Below the pieces are notes generated by a model, which searched no databases, had not been told where the DNA came from, and was given only the letters and a program-made list of their open reading frames with translations. Positions 10,223 through 18,034 of a stretch of DNA of 51,001 nucleotides are shown here, in pieces (positions within the stretch are counted from its first letter, which is position 1; each line of letters starts with the position of its first letter). The stretch comes from Nitratireductor pacificus pht-3B (lineage in GTDB: Bacteria > Pseudomonadota > Alphaproteobacteria > Rhizobiales > Rhizobiaceae). The position numbers were made by a program, and so were the translations under genes. The DNA is taken from positions 1-51,001 of the forward strand of contig NZ_AMRM01000029.1 in assembly GCF_000300335.1 (NCBI RefSeq). Reading direction: 5' to 3'.

Positions 10223-10351
10223 TCCGCCCCGTGGCACAGGATGGCGTCCAAAGCTGTGGAGGGCAGGGCCGGGACATGTCGCGCCGCCTGCCCCGACAAC
10301 GACAGCGGCGTCCATCGCGCGGTGGGCGCAACAACCAGAGTGGAGGAGAGC

Positions 10352-11347
10352 ATGAAGTTTCTGATCGGCACCTTATCGGCGCTCGCCCTGTCCGCAATCG
10401 CCACGCAGGCGCAGGCCCAGTGCGATTCCGGCGAAATGGTCATCAAGTTCAGCCACGTGGTGGCGGACAAGGGCCATCCCAAGGGCGATGCCGCGCAGCT
10501 TCTGGCGCAGCGCGTCAACGACGAGATGAACGGCACGGCCTGCATGGAGGTCTACCCGAACTCCACGCTCTATGACGACGACAAGGTCATGGAAGCGCTG
10601 GTGCTGGGCGACGTGCAGCTTGCCGCCCCCTCGCTCGCCAAGTTCGAGGCCTATACGCTGAAATACCGTCTGTTCGACCTGCCCTTCCTGTTCCCGACGC
10701 TGGACGCGGTGAACAATTTCATCACCTCGGACGATGGCAAGGAACTGCTCAAGGCCACCGAGAGCGAAGGCTATACCGGTCTCGGCTTCTGGTCGTCCGG
10801 ACTGAAGCAGTTCTCGGCAGGCAAGCCCCTGCTTGAGCCGCAGGACGCATCCGGCCTGAAATTCCGCGTGCAGACGTCCGACGTCGCCGTGGCGATGATC
10901 GAGGCCATGGGCGCCTCGGCACAGAAGCTGGCCTTCAAGGAAGTCTACGGCGCGCTCCAGACCGGCGTCGTCGACGGACAGGAAAACAGCTGGTGCAACA
11001 TCTACACCCAGAAGTTCTTCGAGGTGCAGGACGGCATCACAGAGACCAACCACCAGCTCCTCGCCTATCTTCTCGTCACCTCGACGGAGTGGCTCGAAGG
11101 GCTCGATCCGGCGGTGCGCGACCAGTTCGTCAAGATCGCCGACGAAGTGACGGCCGCCGCCAATGACGAGGTCGCCAATCAGGAAGCGGCCTGCCGGCAG
11201 AACATCCTTGACGCCAAGGGCACCATTCGCGAGCTGACACCCGAGCAGCGCGCCAAATGGGTCGAGACGATGAAGCCCGTCTGGGCCAAGTTCGAAGGCG
11301 ATATCGGCAAGGACCTGATCGATGCCGCTGTCGCGAGCGGTTCCTGA
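10352..11347 (+). CDS. dctP: TRAP transporter substrate-binding protein, DctP family
   Basis: The 331-residue product has a clear signal peptide ending AQAQ and the DctP fold: FSHVVADKGHPKG at the start, LPFLFPT, then the conserved ligand-carboxylate arginine in GLKFRVQTS, followed by GVVDGQENSW. It binds an organic acid in the periplasm and delivers it to the DctQM permease. Closest family members carry C4-dicarboxylates or similar acids; the ligand here is unknown. Cysteines in the mature N-terminus (QCDSG) and at TACME could form a disulfide. GGAGGAGAG directly before the ATG supports this start over the upstream in-frame codon at 10214. Confidence 0.94.
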   Translation: MKFLIGTLSALALSAIATQAQAQCDSGEMVIKFSHVVADKGHPKGDAAQLLAQRVNDEMNGTACMEVYPNSTLYDDDKVMEALVLGDVQLAAPSLAKFEAYTLKYRLFDLPFLFPTLDAVNNFITSDDGKELLKATESEGYTGLGFWSSGLKQFSAGKPLLEPQDASGLKFRVQTSDVAVAMIEAMGASAQKLAFKEVYGALQTGVVDGQENSWCNIYTQKFFEVQDGITETNHQLLAYLLVTSTEWLEGLDPAVRDQFVKIADEVTAAANDEVANQEAACRQNILDAKGTIRELTPEQRAKWVETMKPVWAKFEGDIGKDLIDAAVASGS

Positions 11348-11389
11348 TCCGACTGATCCGGTCGATCGCGGCTAGTCCGCAGGAATAGA

Positions 11390-11421
11390 CGCTCCCCGTT
11401 CTCGGCCGAGAACGGGGAGCG
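11390..11421 (+). repeat. Perfect 32-bp palindrome between dctP and dctQ
   Basis: Both halves are exactly complementary about the centre 11405/11406 (left arm starts CGCTCCCC, right arm ends GGGGAGCG). As RNA it would form a 14-bp stem with a GGCC tetraloop. No T-run follows, so it is not a standard terminator. Its place between a binding-protein gene and permease genes suits an mRNA-stabilising or attenuating hairpin that keeps DctP expression above DctQM. That role is inference. Confidence 0.85.
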
Positions 11422-11449
11422 CGGCTTGTCTTCCCGCGAGGAGAACTCC

Positions 11450-12145
11450 ATGGCTCTGCTTTGGCCGGTTCTGGGGCTGGTGGCCCTGGTGGCCGTACTG
11501 TTCGCTCTCGAACGCCGTTATCCGGAGGCCGTGGGGCGTTTCGAGGAAAACGTTCTGGCGCTGCTCCTGGCGGCCATCACATTCGTCTCCTTCACGCAGG
11601 TGGTCGCCCGCTACGGCTTCAACAGCGGTTGGGGCGGCGCGCTCGAACTGACGCGCATCCTGTTCGCATGGATGATCCTGTTCGGCATGAGCTACGGCGT
11701 GAAGCAGGGCATTCATCTGGGCGTCGATGCCCTGATCCGCATGGCGCCGCCGCGCGTGTTCCGCGCCATCGCCTTCTTCGGCGCCTTATGCGTGTTCCTT
11801 TACGCTTTCATTCTCCTCTATGCCGGCTGGCTGACCTTCTTCGGTGCGCCGGTCTCGACCAACTGGCGCCAGACGGGTGCCATCGGTTACTGGACCTTCA
11901 TGTTCGACCGGGGCACAGGCCTCGACGATCTGCGCTATCCCGAATGGATGCAGGAGACCTTCGGCCTGCAGGACCGGGTACAGCGCTGGGTCGCCTATCT
12001 GATGCTGCCGATCGGCCTGGCGCTGCTCGCCTTCCGCGCCGTGCAGGGCATGGCGGCCATCGCCAATGGCAGCCGCGACCTGATCATCGCCGGCCACGAG
12101 GCGGAAGATCTCGTCGCCGAGAACAAAGACGCGCTGAAGGAGTAG
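11450..12145 (+). CDS. dctQ: TRAP transporter small permease subunit, DctQ family
   Basis: The 231-residue membrane protein shows the DctQ pattern: four main hydrophobic helices, QVVARYGFN after the first pair, ELTRILFAWMIFG-like core and GVKQGIHLGVDAL. It is longer than the usual 160-190 residues because of an extra loop (about residues 130-175: TNWRQTG to LQDRVQR) before the last helix. It forms the membrane complex with DctM. The ATG at 11450 follows GCGAGGAGAACTCC. dctM begins 4 bases after its stop. Confidence 0.92.
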   Translation: MALLWPVLGLVALVAVLFALERRYPEAVGRFEENVLALLLAAITFVSFTQVVARYGFNSGWGGALELTRILFAWMILFGMSYGVKQGIHLGVDALIRMAPPRVFRAIAFFGALCVFLYAFILLYAGWLTFFGAPVSTNWRQTGAIGYWTFMFDRGTGLDDLRYPEWMQETFGLQDRVQRWVAYLMLPIGLALLAFRAVQGMAAIANGSRDLIIAGHEAEDLVAENKDALKE

Positions 12146-12149
12146 GGCG

Positions 12150-13769
12150 ATGGAACCCGCGATCCTGTTTGTCCTCGTCCTCGCGCTGCTGTTCCTCGGC
12201 GTTCCCGTGGCGGTGTCGCTGGGGCTTTCCTCGCTGCTGATCATCGCATTCTTCTCGCAGGACTCGGTGTCCTCCGTGGCGCTGCAGCTGTTCACTGCCT
12301 CGCAGAACTACACGCTGCTGGCCATTCCCTTCTTCGTGCTCGCTTCGGCGTTCATGTCGACGGGCGGCGTGGCGCGGCGCATCATCCGTTTCGCCATCGC
12401 CTCTGTCGGCCATTTCAAGGGCGGGCTGGCCATGGCCTCGGTGCTCGCCTGCATGATGTTCGCCGCCCTTTCCGGTTCGTCGCCCGCAACCGTCGTCGCC
12501 ATCGGCACCATCGCCATCGCCGGCATGCGCCAGGTGGGCTACACCAAGGAATTCGCCGCCGGCATCATTGCCAATGCGGGAACGCTGGGCATCCTTATCC
12601 CGCCTTCGATCGTCATGGTCGTCTACTCGGCCGCAACCGACGTCTCGGTCGGGCGCATGTTCCTTGCGGGCGTGGTGCCCGGCATCGTCGCCGGCCTGAT
12701 GCTGATGATCGCCATCTACGTGATGGCGCGCGTGCGCAACCTGCCTTCCGAGGAGTGGAAAGGCTTCCGCGAGATCATCGAGGGCGGCAAGCAGGCGGGC
12801 TGGGGCCTGTTCCTGATCATCATCATTCTCGGCGGCATCTATGGCGGCGTCTTCACGCCGACGGAGGCGGCCGCTGTCGCCGCGGTCTATGCCTTCGCGG
12901 TGGCGCTGTTCGTCTATCGCGATATGGGGCCGATGAAGGGCATCGGCTGGGTTCTGGAGAGCGACACCAGGCGCGCCCGCGTCGGCTTCTCGGCCAGCGT
13001 CTACGGGCTGGCGTTCTTCTTCATCTGGATGATCATGAGCTTCTTCCTGACCTCCGAGTGGGAAGGGGTGACGCTGCAGGGCAGGGCGCTGACCGGGCTT
13101 GCCGCCGCGCTCGCCGTGATGATCGCCTACGCCCTGTGGCGGGGCGGCGACACGGGCCTTTCAGGGCTGCCCGGACAGCTCGCGGCCAGTCTGCCGATCT
13201 GGCGACGCAATCTGGCGCTGATGGGACGCAATTTCCTGCGCGCCTTCTACAGCGAGGACACGCGCAAGGTGACCGTTGATGCGGCGCGCACCACGGTGAT
13301 GCTGATGTTCATCATCGTCAACGCGCTGCTGTTCGCTCATGTTCTGACGGCGGAGCGGATTCCCCAGGCCATCACCGGGGTGATGGTGGATGCCGGATTT
13401 ACCTGGTTTACCTTCCTGATCGCCGTCAATCTCCTGCTGCTGCTCGGCGGCCAGTTCATGGAACCCTCCGGCCTCCTGCTGATCGTGGCGCCGGTGGTAT
13501 TCCCGATCGCCATGGAACTCGGGGTCGACCCGGTCCATCTCGGCATCATCATGGTGGTGAACATGGAGATCGGCATGATAACGCCGCCGATCGGGCTGAA
13601 CCTGTTCGTGACCAGCGGGATAACGGGGATGAGCCTGCTCCAGGTGGTGCGCGCCGCGGCGCCGTTCGTCCTGGTCCTGTTCGTCTTCCTGATCATCATC
13701 ACCTATGTGCCGATCCTCTCCACCTGGCTTCCCTACAGCCTGATGGGACCGGAAATCGTGACGCGCTGA
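12150..13769 (+). CDS. dctM: TRAP transporter large permease subunit, DctM family, long form
   Basis: The N-terminal part (AIPFFVLASAFM, LSGSSPATVVAIG, GTLGILIPPSIVMVVYS, GGVFTPTEAAAVAAVYA) and C-terminal part (NLLLLLGGQFMEP, MEIGMITPPIGLNLFV) are classic DctM. The protein has 539 residues against about 425-430 for the family. The excess is an insert at about 264-373 with two more hydrophobic helices (near 283-299 and 314-330) and a basic linker. The insert falls between the two inverted halves of the transporter. Function is Na+- or H+-coupled uptake of the DctP ligand. Confidence 0.94.
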   Translation: MEPAILFVLVLALLFLGVPVAVSLGLSSLLIIAFFSQDSVSSVALQLFTASQNYTLLAIPFFVLASAFMSTGGVARRIIRFAIASVGHFKGGLAMASVLACMMFAALSGSSPATVVAIGTIAIAGMRQVGYTKEFAAGIIANAGTLGILIPPSIVMVVYSAATDVSVGRMFLAGVVPGIVAGLMLMIAIYVMARVRNLPSEEWKGFREIIEGGKQAGWGLFLIIIILGGIYGGVFTPTEAAAVAAVYAFAVALFVYRDMGPMKGIGWVLESDTRRARVGFSASVYGLAFFFIWMIMSFFLTSEWEGVTLQGRALTGLAAALAVMIAYALWRGGDTGLSGLPGQLAASLPIWRRNLALMGRNFLRAFYSEDTRKVTVDAARTTVMLMFIIVNALLFAHVLTAERIPQAITGVMVDAGFTWFTFLIAVNLLLLLGGQFMEPSGLLLIVAPVVFPIAMELGVDPVHLGIIMVVNMEIGMITPPIGLNLFVTSGITGMSLLQVVRAAAPFVLVLFVFLIIITYVPILSTWLPYSLMGPEIVTR

Positions 13770-13810
13770 GCCGGGAGGGCGGCGAAATCACGCCGATTTG
13801 AACGATCCCG

Positions 13811-13842
13811 TTAAGTAAACGTTAACGAACTGCCGATAGTAT
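13811..13842 (+). promoter_or_regulatory. CtrA-type box and -10 ahead of a small-RNA candidate
   Basis: 13811-13826 is TTAA-N7-TTAAC, an exact match to the CtrA full site. Eleven bases after the second TTAA lies TAGTAT (13837-13842), a plausible -10. The same spacing occurs upstream of the second flagellin. Start of transcription would be near 13849. Confidence 0.5.
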
Positions 13843-13848
13843 TCACGT

Positions 13849-13921
13849 ATCGAATCGGCTTTTCCTCCTCCCAAGCACGGTTCGTATCGGGGCGGTCCAG
13901 CCATGGCCGCCCCGGCCGTTT
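13849..13921 (+). ncRNA. Candidate small RNA with an anti-Shine-Dalgarno CCUCCUCCC loop
   Basis: In the 275-base gap between dctM and the acetyltransferase gene, 13851-13861 pairs with 13873-13884 (11 bp, one G-U pair, one bulged A). The loop it closes contains CCTCCTCCC at 13864-13872. A second GC-rich hairpin follows (13889-13913: GGGGCGG with CCGCCCC, plus two inner pairs) and then GGCCGTTT. Loop-displayed CCUCCUCCC is the signature of alphaproteobacterial sRNAs known as the alpha-r14 or cuckoo RNA group, which can pair with ribosome-binding sites. Only one such hairpin is seen here, and the U-tail is weak. The call rests on structure and context, not on a model search. Confidence 0.5.
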
Positions 13922-14044
13922 AAGGCCTCCTCAAAATTCACCGCAGGAAACCGACCGCTGGCGCAGGCCTGACGGGCGAGCTGGGCCTTTTGCGATCCTC
14001 CGTTTCATGCTCTCCAGAAGCGAGACACGATCGGAGATCGCCGC

Positions 14045-14722
14045 ATGCAAACCGACCTCAGCACCTGGACCGCACGCCCGCGCCCTGAGCGGAAGACGCT
14101 GGAGGGGCGAACCGTTCGCCTGGAGCCGCTCGATCCGGAAAGGCATGGCGACGACCTGTTCGCCGCTTCGAGCGTGTCTGACATCGAAACCCGGTTTCGC
14201 TGGCTCTACGACTACCCGCCACAGGACAGGGCCTCGTTCCAGCCCTGGCTCGAGGCCGCCGCGGCCAGCGCCGATCCGTTGCATTTCGCGGTGATCGATC
14301 AGGAAACCAACGTGGCCGGCGGTCGCCAGACCCTGATGCGCATCGATCCCGCGAACGGTGCGATCGAGATCGGCAACATCTACTGGGGGCCTGCCATATC
14401 CCGGTCCGTGCGGGCGACGGAGGCATTCTACCTGTTCGCGCGGCATGTCTTCGACGATCTCGGCTACCGCCGCTACGAGTGGAAATGCAACGATCGCAAC
14501 GAACCCTCGAAGCGCGCCGCAGAGCGGTTCGGCTTCACCTTCGAGGGGGTTTTCCGCCAGCAAGCGGTGGTCAAGGGCGAGAACCGCGACACGGCCTGGT
14601 TCTCGATCCTCGACGGTGAGTGGCCGGTGCTGAAAAGTGCATTTGACGCATGGCTTGATCCGGGCAATTTCGATAAGGAAGGCAGGCAGAAGGTGCGTCT
14701 TGAGACCCTGATCGGGCGATAG
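14045..14722 (+). CDS. GNAT family N-acetyltransferase, RimJ/RimL type
   Basis: The 225-residue product matches the RimJ/RimL branch: LEGRTVRLEPLDPERHGDDLFAA at the start, EIGNIYWGP, FDDLGYRRYEWKCNDRNEPSKRAAERFGF for acetyl-CoA binding, and FSILDGEWP at the end. Members acetylate N-termini or small molecules; the substrate is unknown. The ATG at 14045 has no strong ribosome site (GAGATCGCCGC precedes it). The small-RNA candidate lies about 120 bases upstream on the same strand. The stop codon TAG is the first part of intergenic repeat copy A. Confidence 0.88.
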   Translation: MQTDLSTWTARPRPERKTLEGRTVRLEPLDPERHGDDLFAASSVSDIETRFRWLYDYPPQDRASFQPWLEAAAASADPLHFAVIDQETNVAGGRQTLMRIDPANGAIEIGNIYWGPAISRSVRATEAFYLFARHVFDDLGYRRYEWKCNDRNEPSKRAAERFGFTFEGVFRQQAVVKGENRDTAWFSILDGEWPVLKSAFDAWLDPGNFDKEGRQKVRLETLIGR

Positions 14723-14823
14723 GGCATTTTGCAGTCAGGTGGAAACGCCTGACACCCGCATAAATGCGGAAGAACAAAGAGATGGTCCCGTTCAACGTTT
14801 CTGTGAAACGGTGAGGGGCCTAG
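14720..14823 (+). repeat. Intergenic three-hairpin repeat, copy A
   Basis: It shares the core GCATTTTGCAGTCAGGTGG, then a CCTGAC arm, a CCGCAT/ATGCGG hairpin, GAGATGG and GTTCAACGTTTC with copies at 17019-17088 and 21740-21843. It starts at the stop codon of the acetyltransferase gene and runs in the same direction. The third hairpin (CGTTTC with GAAACG) is complete. Confidence 0.8.
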
Positions 14824-14888
14824 CGCATCGAACATCGCATCCGCCTCATCCCGACCGGAGGCGGGTGCGCGCCAACGGGTGAGAGCCA

Positions 14889-15089
14889 TTGACGGAAAAT
14901 CGCAAGTCAGCCATCGCCGCCGCGCTGATCCTGATCGGGTTCGGGATCGTGGCCTATCTGATGCCGCGCATCATGCTCGCGGTCGGAGATTATTCGACCA
15001 CGGTTGCCGGCATCATCGCCGTCGGCTTCGTTGCCGCCTTCTTCCTGGTCTTCTGGCTGCGCGCACGGGTTCAGAGAAAACGCGACTGA
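14889..15089 (+). CDS. Small two-helix membrane protein, function unknown
   Basis: The 66-residue product has two hydrophobic helices (about 8-28 and 36-56), a short hydrophilic turn (VGDYSTT) and a basic C-terminus (RARVQRKRD), so both ends should be cytoplasmic. The start is TTG at 14889 with only a weak ribosome site (GTGAGAG). No family is recognised. The composition is that of a real membrane protein. It converges with the metal-exporter gene. Confidence 0.6.
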   Translation: MTENRKSAIAAALILIGFGIVAYLMPRIMLAVGDYSTTVAGIIAVGFVAAFFLVFWLRARVQRKRD

Positions 15090-15105
15090 TCCCCCTTGCA
15101 GCGCC

Positions 15106-15125
15106 GCGCGTCTTGTGAGACGCGC
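15106..15125. terminator. Hairpin between convergent genes
   Basis: GCGCGTCT (15106-15113) pairs perfectly with AGACGCGC (15118-15125) around a TGTG loop. It lies in the 64-base gap between two convergent genes. No good T-run follows on either strand, so it may be an imperfect two-way terminator. Confidence 0.45.
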
Positions 15126-15153
15126 AAAGGAGGCTGCAGCGCTATGACCTGCA

Positions 15154-16278
15154 TCAGGCGCTGAGGCTGGCGCCCAGAAGCGCCAGGCCGAGCAGCAGGA
15201 CCATCGCCGCGCCGCCGATCTCGATCGTGTTGTGGACGGCCGTGCCGAAGCGACCGCCGCCCGACAGGGCGACCGCCCAGTTCTTCGCCGTCACCGCCAG
15301 CGTCGCCAGGATCGACACGGTGATCGCCGTGCCGATGGACATGGCCAGCACCGACAGGGCGCCACCCAGCCACAACCCGTTGAGGAAGGCGAAGGTCAGG
15401 ACGATCAGCGCGCCGGAGCAGGGGCGGATGCCGACGGCGGCGATGGCCGAGGCGGCGGTCTTCCAGTCCAGACGGTCGCCCGCGAGGCGGGACGGGTCGG
15501 GTGCGTGGACATGCCCGCAGGTGGAGCAGACCTCGTCCGGTCCATGATCGTGCCCGTGATCATGCCCATGATGATGGTCGTGATGATGATGATGCCCGTG
15601 GTCATGACCGTGATGATGGTCGTGATGGTCATGATCATGGTCATGATGGTGCGCTGCACTCTGAGCGGACGCCGCCGAGAGGCTGTGCATCGCGGGCTCT
15701 GCGAGTGGCTCGCGACGCAGGAACCGACGCAGCTTGGTCCACAGAAGCCATGCGCCGAATGCCGCGATCAGCGCAAAGCTCACGGTCTCCAGGAACCAGG
15801 TCGCGTCGGTCGCCGAGACAGAGGTGCCCCGCAGGATCAGGAAGACGAGGCTCATCAGCAGGACCGCCGTCAGACCCTGTAACAGGGCCGAGGCGAAGGA
15901 CAGCAGGACGCCGCGCCGCAGCGCGACCTCATTGGCCAGCATGTAGGACGAGATCACCGCCTTGCCGTGCCCTGGACCGGCGGCGTGGAAGACGCCATAG
16001 GCGAAGGACAGGCCGATCAGCAGCCACGGCGCGCCATTCTCGTCGCGCATGCTTCTCAAGGCCCCCGTCAGCAAGCGGTAGAAGGCCTGCTGCTGCGTGT
16101 TGATCCACTGCAGCGTTCCGGCGAAGGGGCCGAAGGGCTTGATCGAGGGCTCCGCCGTGCCGATGCCAAGCGAGCTTTGCGCCAGCGCGCCGCCGGCGAG
16201 AAGCAGGACGATGCCGAGCGCTGCGGCGCCCAGAGCGAGGCGCCGGGCGTGACCGGTATTGCCGATGATGGTGCGCAT
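15154..16278 (-). CDS. NicO-family nickel/cobalt transporter with a histidine-rich loop
   Basis: The 374-residue membrane protein shows the NicO/RcnA family motifs HAAGPGHGK (about 98-106) and GIRPCSGALIVL (about 283-294). A long cytoplasmic-type loop at about 210-246 is almost only His, Asp and Gly, and CSTCGHVH follows at 251-258, giving many metal ligands. A signal-like hydrophobic start is followed by about six transmembrane helices. The family exports Ni or Co, or moves them with a partner protein. The gene starts 3 bases after the stop of the DUF1007 gene, so the two are coupled. Whether it is an importer or an exporter is not clear from sequence. Confidence 0.88.
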   Translation of the reverse strand: MRTIIGNTGHARRLALGAAALGIVLLLAGGALAQSSLGIGTAEPSIKPFGPFAGTLQWINTQQQAFYRLLTGALRSMRDENGAPWLLIGLSFAYGVFHAAGPGHGKAVISSYMLANEVALRRGVLLSFASALLQGLTAVLLMSLVFLILRGTSVSATDATWFLETVSFALIAAFGAWLLWTKLRRFLRREPLAEPAMHSLSAASAQSAAHHHDHDHDHHDHHHGHDHGHHHHHDHHHGHDHGHDHGPDEVCSTCGHVHAPDPSRLAGDRLDWKTAASAIAAVGIRPCSGALIVLTFAFLNGLWLGGALSVLAMSIGTAITVSILATLAVTAKNWAVALSGGGRFGTAVHNTIEIGGAAMVLLLGLALLGASLSA

Positions 16279-16281
16279 CGT

Positions 16282-16944
16282 TCAGCTGTCCCTGCCGCAG
16301 GTGATCTCCAGGCGGGTGGCGAAGATCTTGCTCAGATCGTTGCCGGTGGGATCGTTGAAGAACGCCTCGGTGAGGGTCTGCTGGTTCTGGGCGATGGCCT
16401 CTTCCGCATCGGGGCGGATGACGGCACGGCTGCAGCCGTCAGGCATGGCTTCGACCGCCATATAGGCATCCTCCAGGAAATCGATGGCCGTATAGAATGT
16501 CGGGTCGTAGACGGCGAAATCGACCTTGCCGTCCAGGGTTAGAGCCGCATCCGGTTTGGTCTCGAACAGGATGATCAGCTGGTTGTCGACGAAATCGGCG
16601 ATCAGCCGATCCGGCGCCCGCATGTCCACGTCCTTGCCGTCATGGGTGACGGTCTGAAAATAGTTGTAGTCCGCCAGGGATGCGTGGACCGTGTCGGCGA
16701 CGTCCTTCAGCTCATCCGCGTCGAGCGCCATGTCCTGGTTCTTGTCGAACTCGACCAGCACCGTGCTCGAAAACAGGTCGTCGAAACGCCAGACATGATG
16801 TAGCGCCTCGACGTTTCGGTCCTTGCCGATCGTGATATCGAGGCGGGCTTCGGCGAAGATGTGCGGATGGGAAAGCGCAGGAGCGGTGAGCGCCATCAGG
16901 GTTGCGGTCGCGGTTTTGACCAGGATGGATTTCCGGACCGGCAT
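16282..16944 (-). CDS. DUF1007 family periplasmic protein
   Basis: The 220-residue product has a signal peptide ending ALS-HPHIF and the DUF1007 pattern: HPHIFAEARLDI, HHVWRFDDLFSSTVLVEFD, and D-rich DKNQDMALDADEL, which resembles a calcium-binding loop. DUF1007 proteins are usually paired with NicO transporters and are thought to bind or hand over metal in the periplasm; that role is not proven. The ATG at 16944 follows GAGGGG. A longer open frame to 17091 would run into the intergenic repeat and is rejected. Confidence 0.85.
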   Translation of the reverse strand: MPVRKSILVKTATATLMALTAPALSHPHIFAEARLDITIGKDRNVEALHHVWRFDDLFSSTVLVEFDKNQDMALDADELKDVADTVHASLADYNYFQTVTHDGKDVDMRAPDRLIADFVDNQLIILFETKPDAALTLDGKVDFAVYDPTFYTAIDFLEDAYMAVEAMPDGCSRAVIRPDAEEAIAQNQQTLTEAFFNDPTGNDLSKIFATRLEITCGRDS

Positions 16945-17018
16945 GCGTACCCCTCGCTGCGAGACTGTCGTGTGCTTGTCAGGAGCGCCGTGCGCCCGTC
17001 CGGGCACACAAAGAGGAC

Positions 17019-17088
17019 GCTCCATCTCCTGGTTTTTCCGCATCTGTGCGGACGTGGGACGATTCCACCTGACTGCAAAATGCTTTAG
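17019..17088 (-). repeat. Intergenic repeat, copy B, shortened
   Basis: On the minus strand it begins CTAAAGCATTTTGCAGTCAG and matches copies A and C through the CCGCA...TGCGG hairpin and GAGATGGAGCG, then diverges. The third hairpin is lost. It lies 32 bases after the LysR-gene stop, in the same direction, and 75 bases before the DUF1007 start. Confidence 0.75.
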
Positions 17089-17120
17089 CACGAACCCGGC
17101 GAAATTTGGACGCAGGCGCG

Positions 17121-18023
17121 CTATGCCGCGGGATAATTTTCCTTCAGCCAGCGCGCCAGATAGTCCACCAGGACCCGGACCTTCGCCGGCAGATAGCGGC
17201 GGTGCGGGTAGATGGCGTAGATTCCGGCGCCCTCGGGGCTGTTCTTTTCGAGAAGCGGCACCAGGGTTCCGGCGGAAATTTCCGGGTCGGCGATGAAATC
17301 CGGCAGGATCGCAAAGCCCAGGCCGGAGAGGGCGGCCGCGCGCGCCGTCAGAGGGCTGTTGACCTCGATCCGGCCGGTCACCGGGACGTTGATCGTCTCT
17401 CCGTTTTCATCGAGGAACGGCCAGTTCTGCCGGTAGCGGCCATTGGTGTCGACGATGCAGGGCAGATGCGTCAGTTCCTGCGGTGTGGACGGTGTGCCGT
17501 GCAGGGCGATCAGTTCGGGCGAGGCGCACAGGACGACGCGAAACGGCGCGAGCCGCTTGGCGATCAGCGACGAATCGCTGAGCTTGGTGATGCGGATCGC
17601 CAGGTCGAAACCCTCCTCGACCAGATCGACGAAACGGTCGTCCAGATTGATGTCGAGCGTGATGTCCGGGTTGGCCTTAGCGAAATCAATCAGCGACTGG
17701 CCGATCGGTGCATCCGCATAGGTGCGCGGCGCGGACAGTTTGATCCGGCCCCTGACATCGCCGGAGGACTGGCGCACGGTGTCGGCCAGGTCTTCCATGT
17801 CACGCAGCAGTTCGATCGCGCGGGCAAAATAGGTATGGCCGGCCTCCGTCAGCGACAATTGGCGCGTCGTCCGGTTCAGCAGTAGCGCGCCGAGCTCGTC
17901 CTCCAGTTCGCGGACGTATTTCGACAGGAGGGCCTTCGATTTGCCGCCCTTCCGCGCTGCCGCGGAAAAGCCTTCCGCGTCCACCACATCGACAAAGGCG
18001 CGCATGCGACTGAGCGTATCCAA
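17121..18023 (-). CDS. LysR family transcriptional regulator
   Basis: The 300-residue product has the N-terminal winged helix (FVDVVDAEGFSAAARKGGKSKALLSKYVRELEDELG, then LLNRTTRQLSLTEAG) and a type-2 periplasmic-binding effector domain. It is of the CrgA/DmlR-like group in which the effector domain opens RIKLSAP. The start is TTG at 18023, chosen for the AAGGAA ribosome site 7 bases before it and for normal LysR length; ATG at 18005 would cut the first helix. It lies 11 bases after the amidase stop, so it is probably in an operon with it instead of divergent from a target. Confidence 0.9.
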   Translation of the reverse strand: MDTLSRMRAFVDVVDAEGFSAAARKGGKSKALLSKYVRELEDELGALLLNRTTRQLSLTEAGHTYFARAIELLRDMEDLADTVRQSSGDVRGRIKLSAPRTYADAPIGQSLIDFAKANPDITLDINLDDRFVDLVEEGFDLAIRITKLSDSSLIAKRLAPFRVVLCASPELIALHGTPSTPQELTHLPCIVDTNGRYRQNWPFLDENGETINVPVTGRIEVNSPLTARAAALSGLGFAILPDFIADPEISAGTLVPLLEKNSPEGAGIYAIYPHRRYLPAKVRVLVDYLARWLKENYPAA

Positions 18024-18034
18024 TGAGATTTCCT

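Noticed and set aside
10231-10250. A sigma-54-like promoter (TGGCAC...GC) upstream of dctP
   Set aside because: The GG-to-GC spacing is one base short of the consensus and the -12 element lacks TTGC.
15540-15660. Short tandem repeat of CATGATGGT type in the NicO gene
   Set aside because: It is only the coding sequence of the histidine-rich loop, not an independent repeat array or CRISPR.
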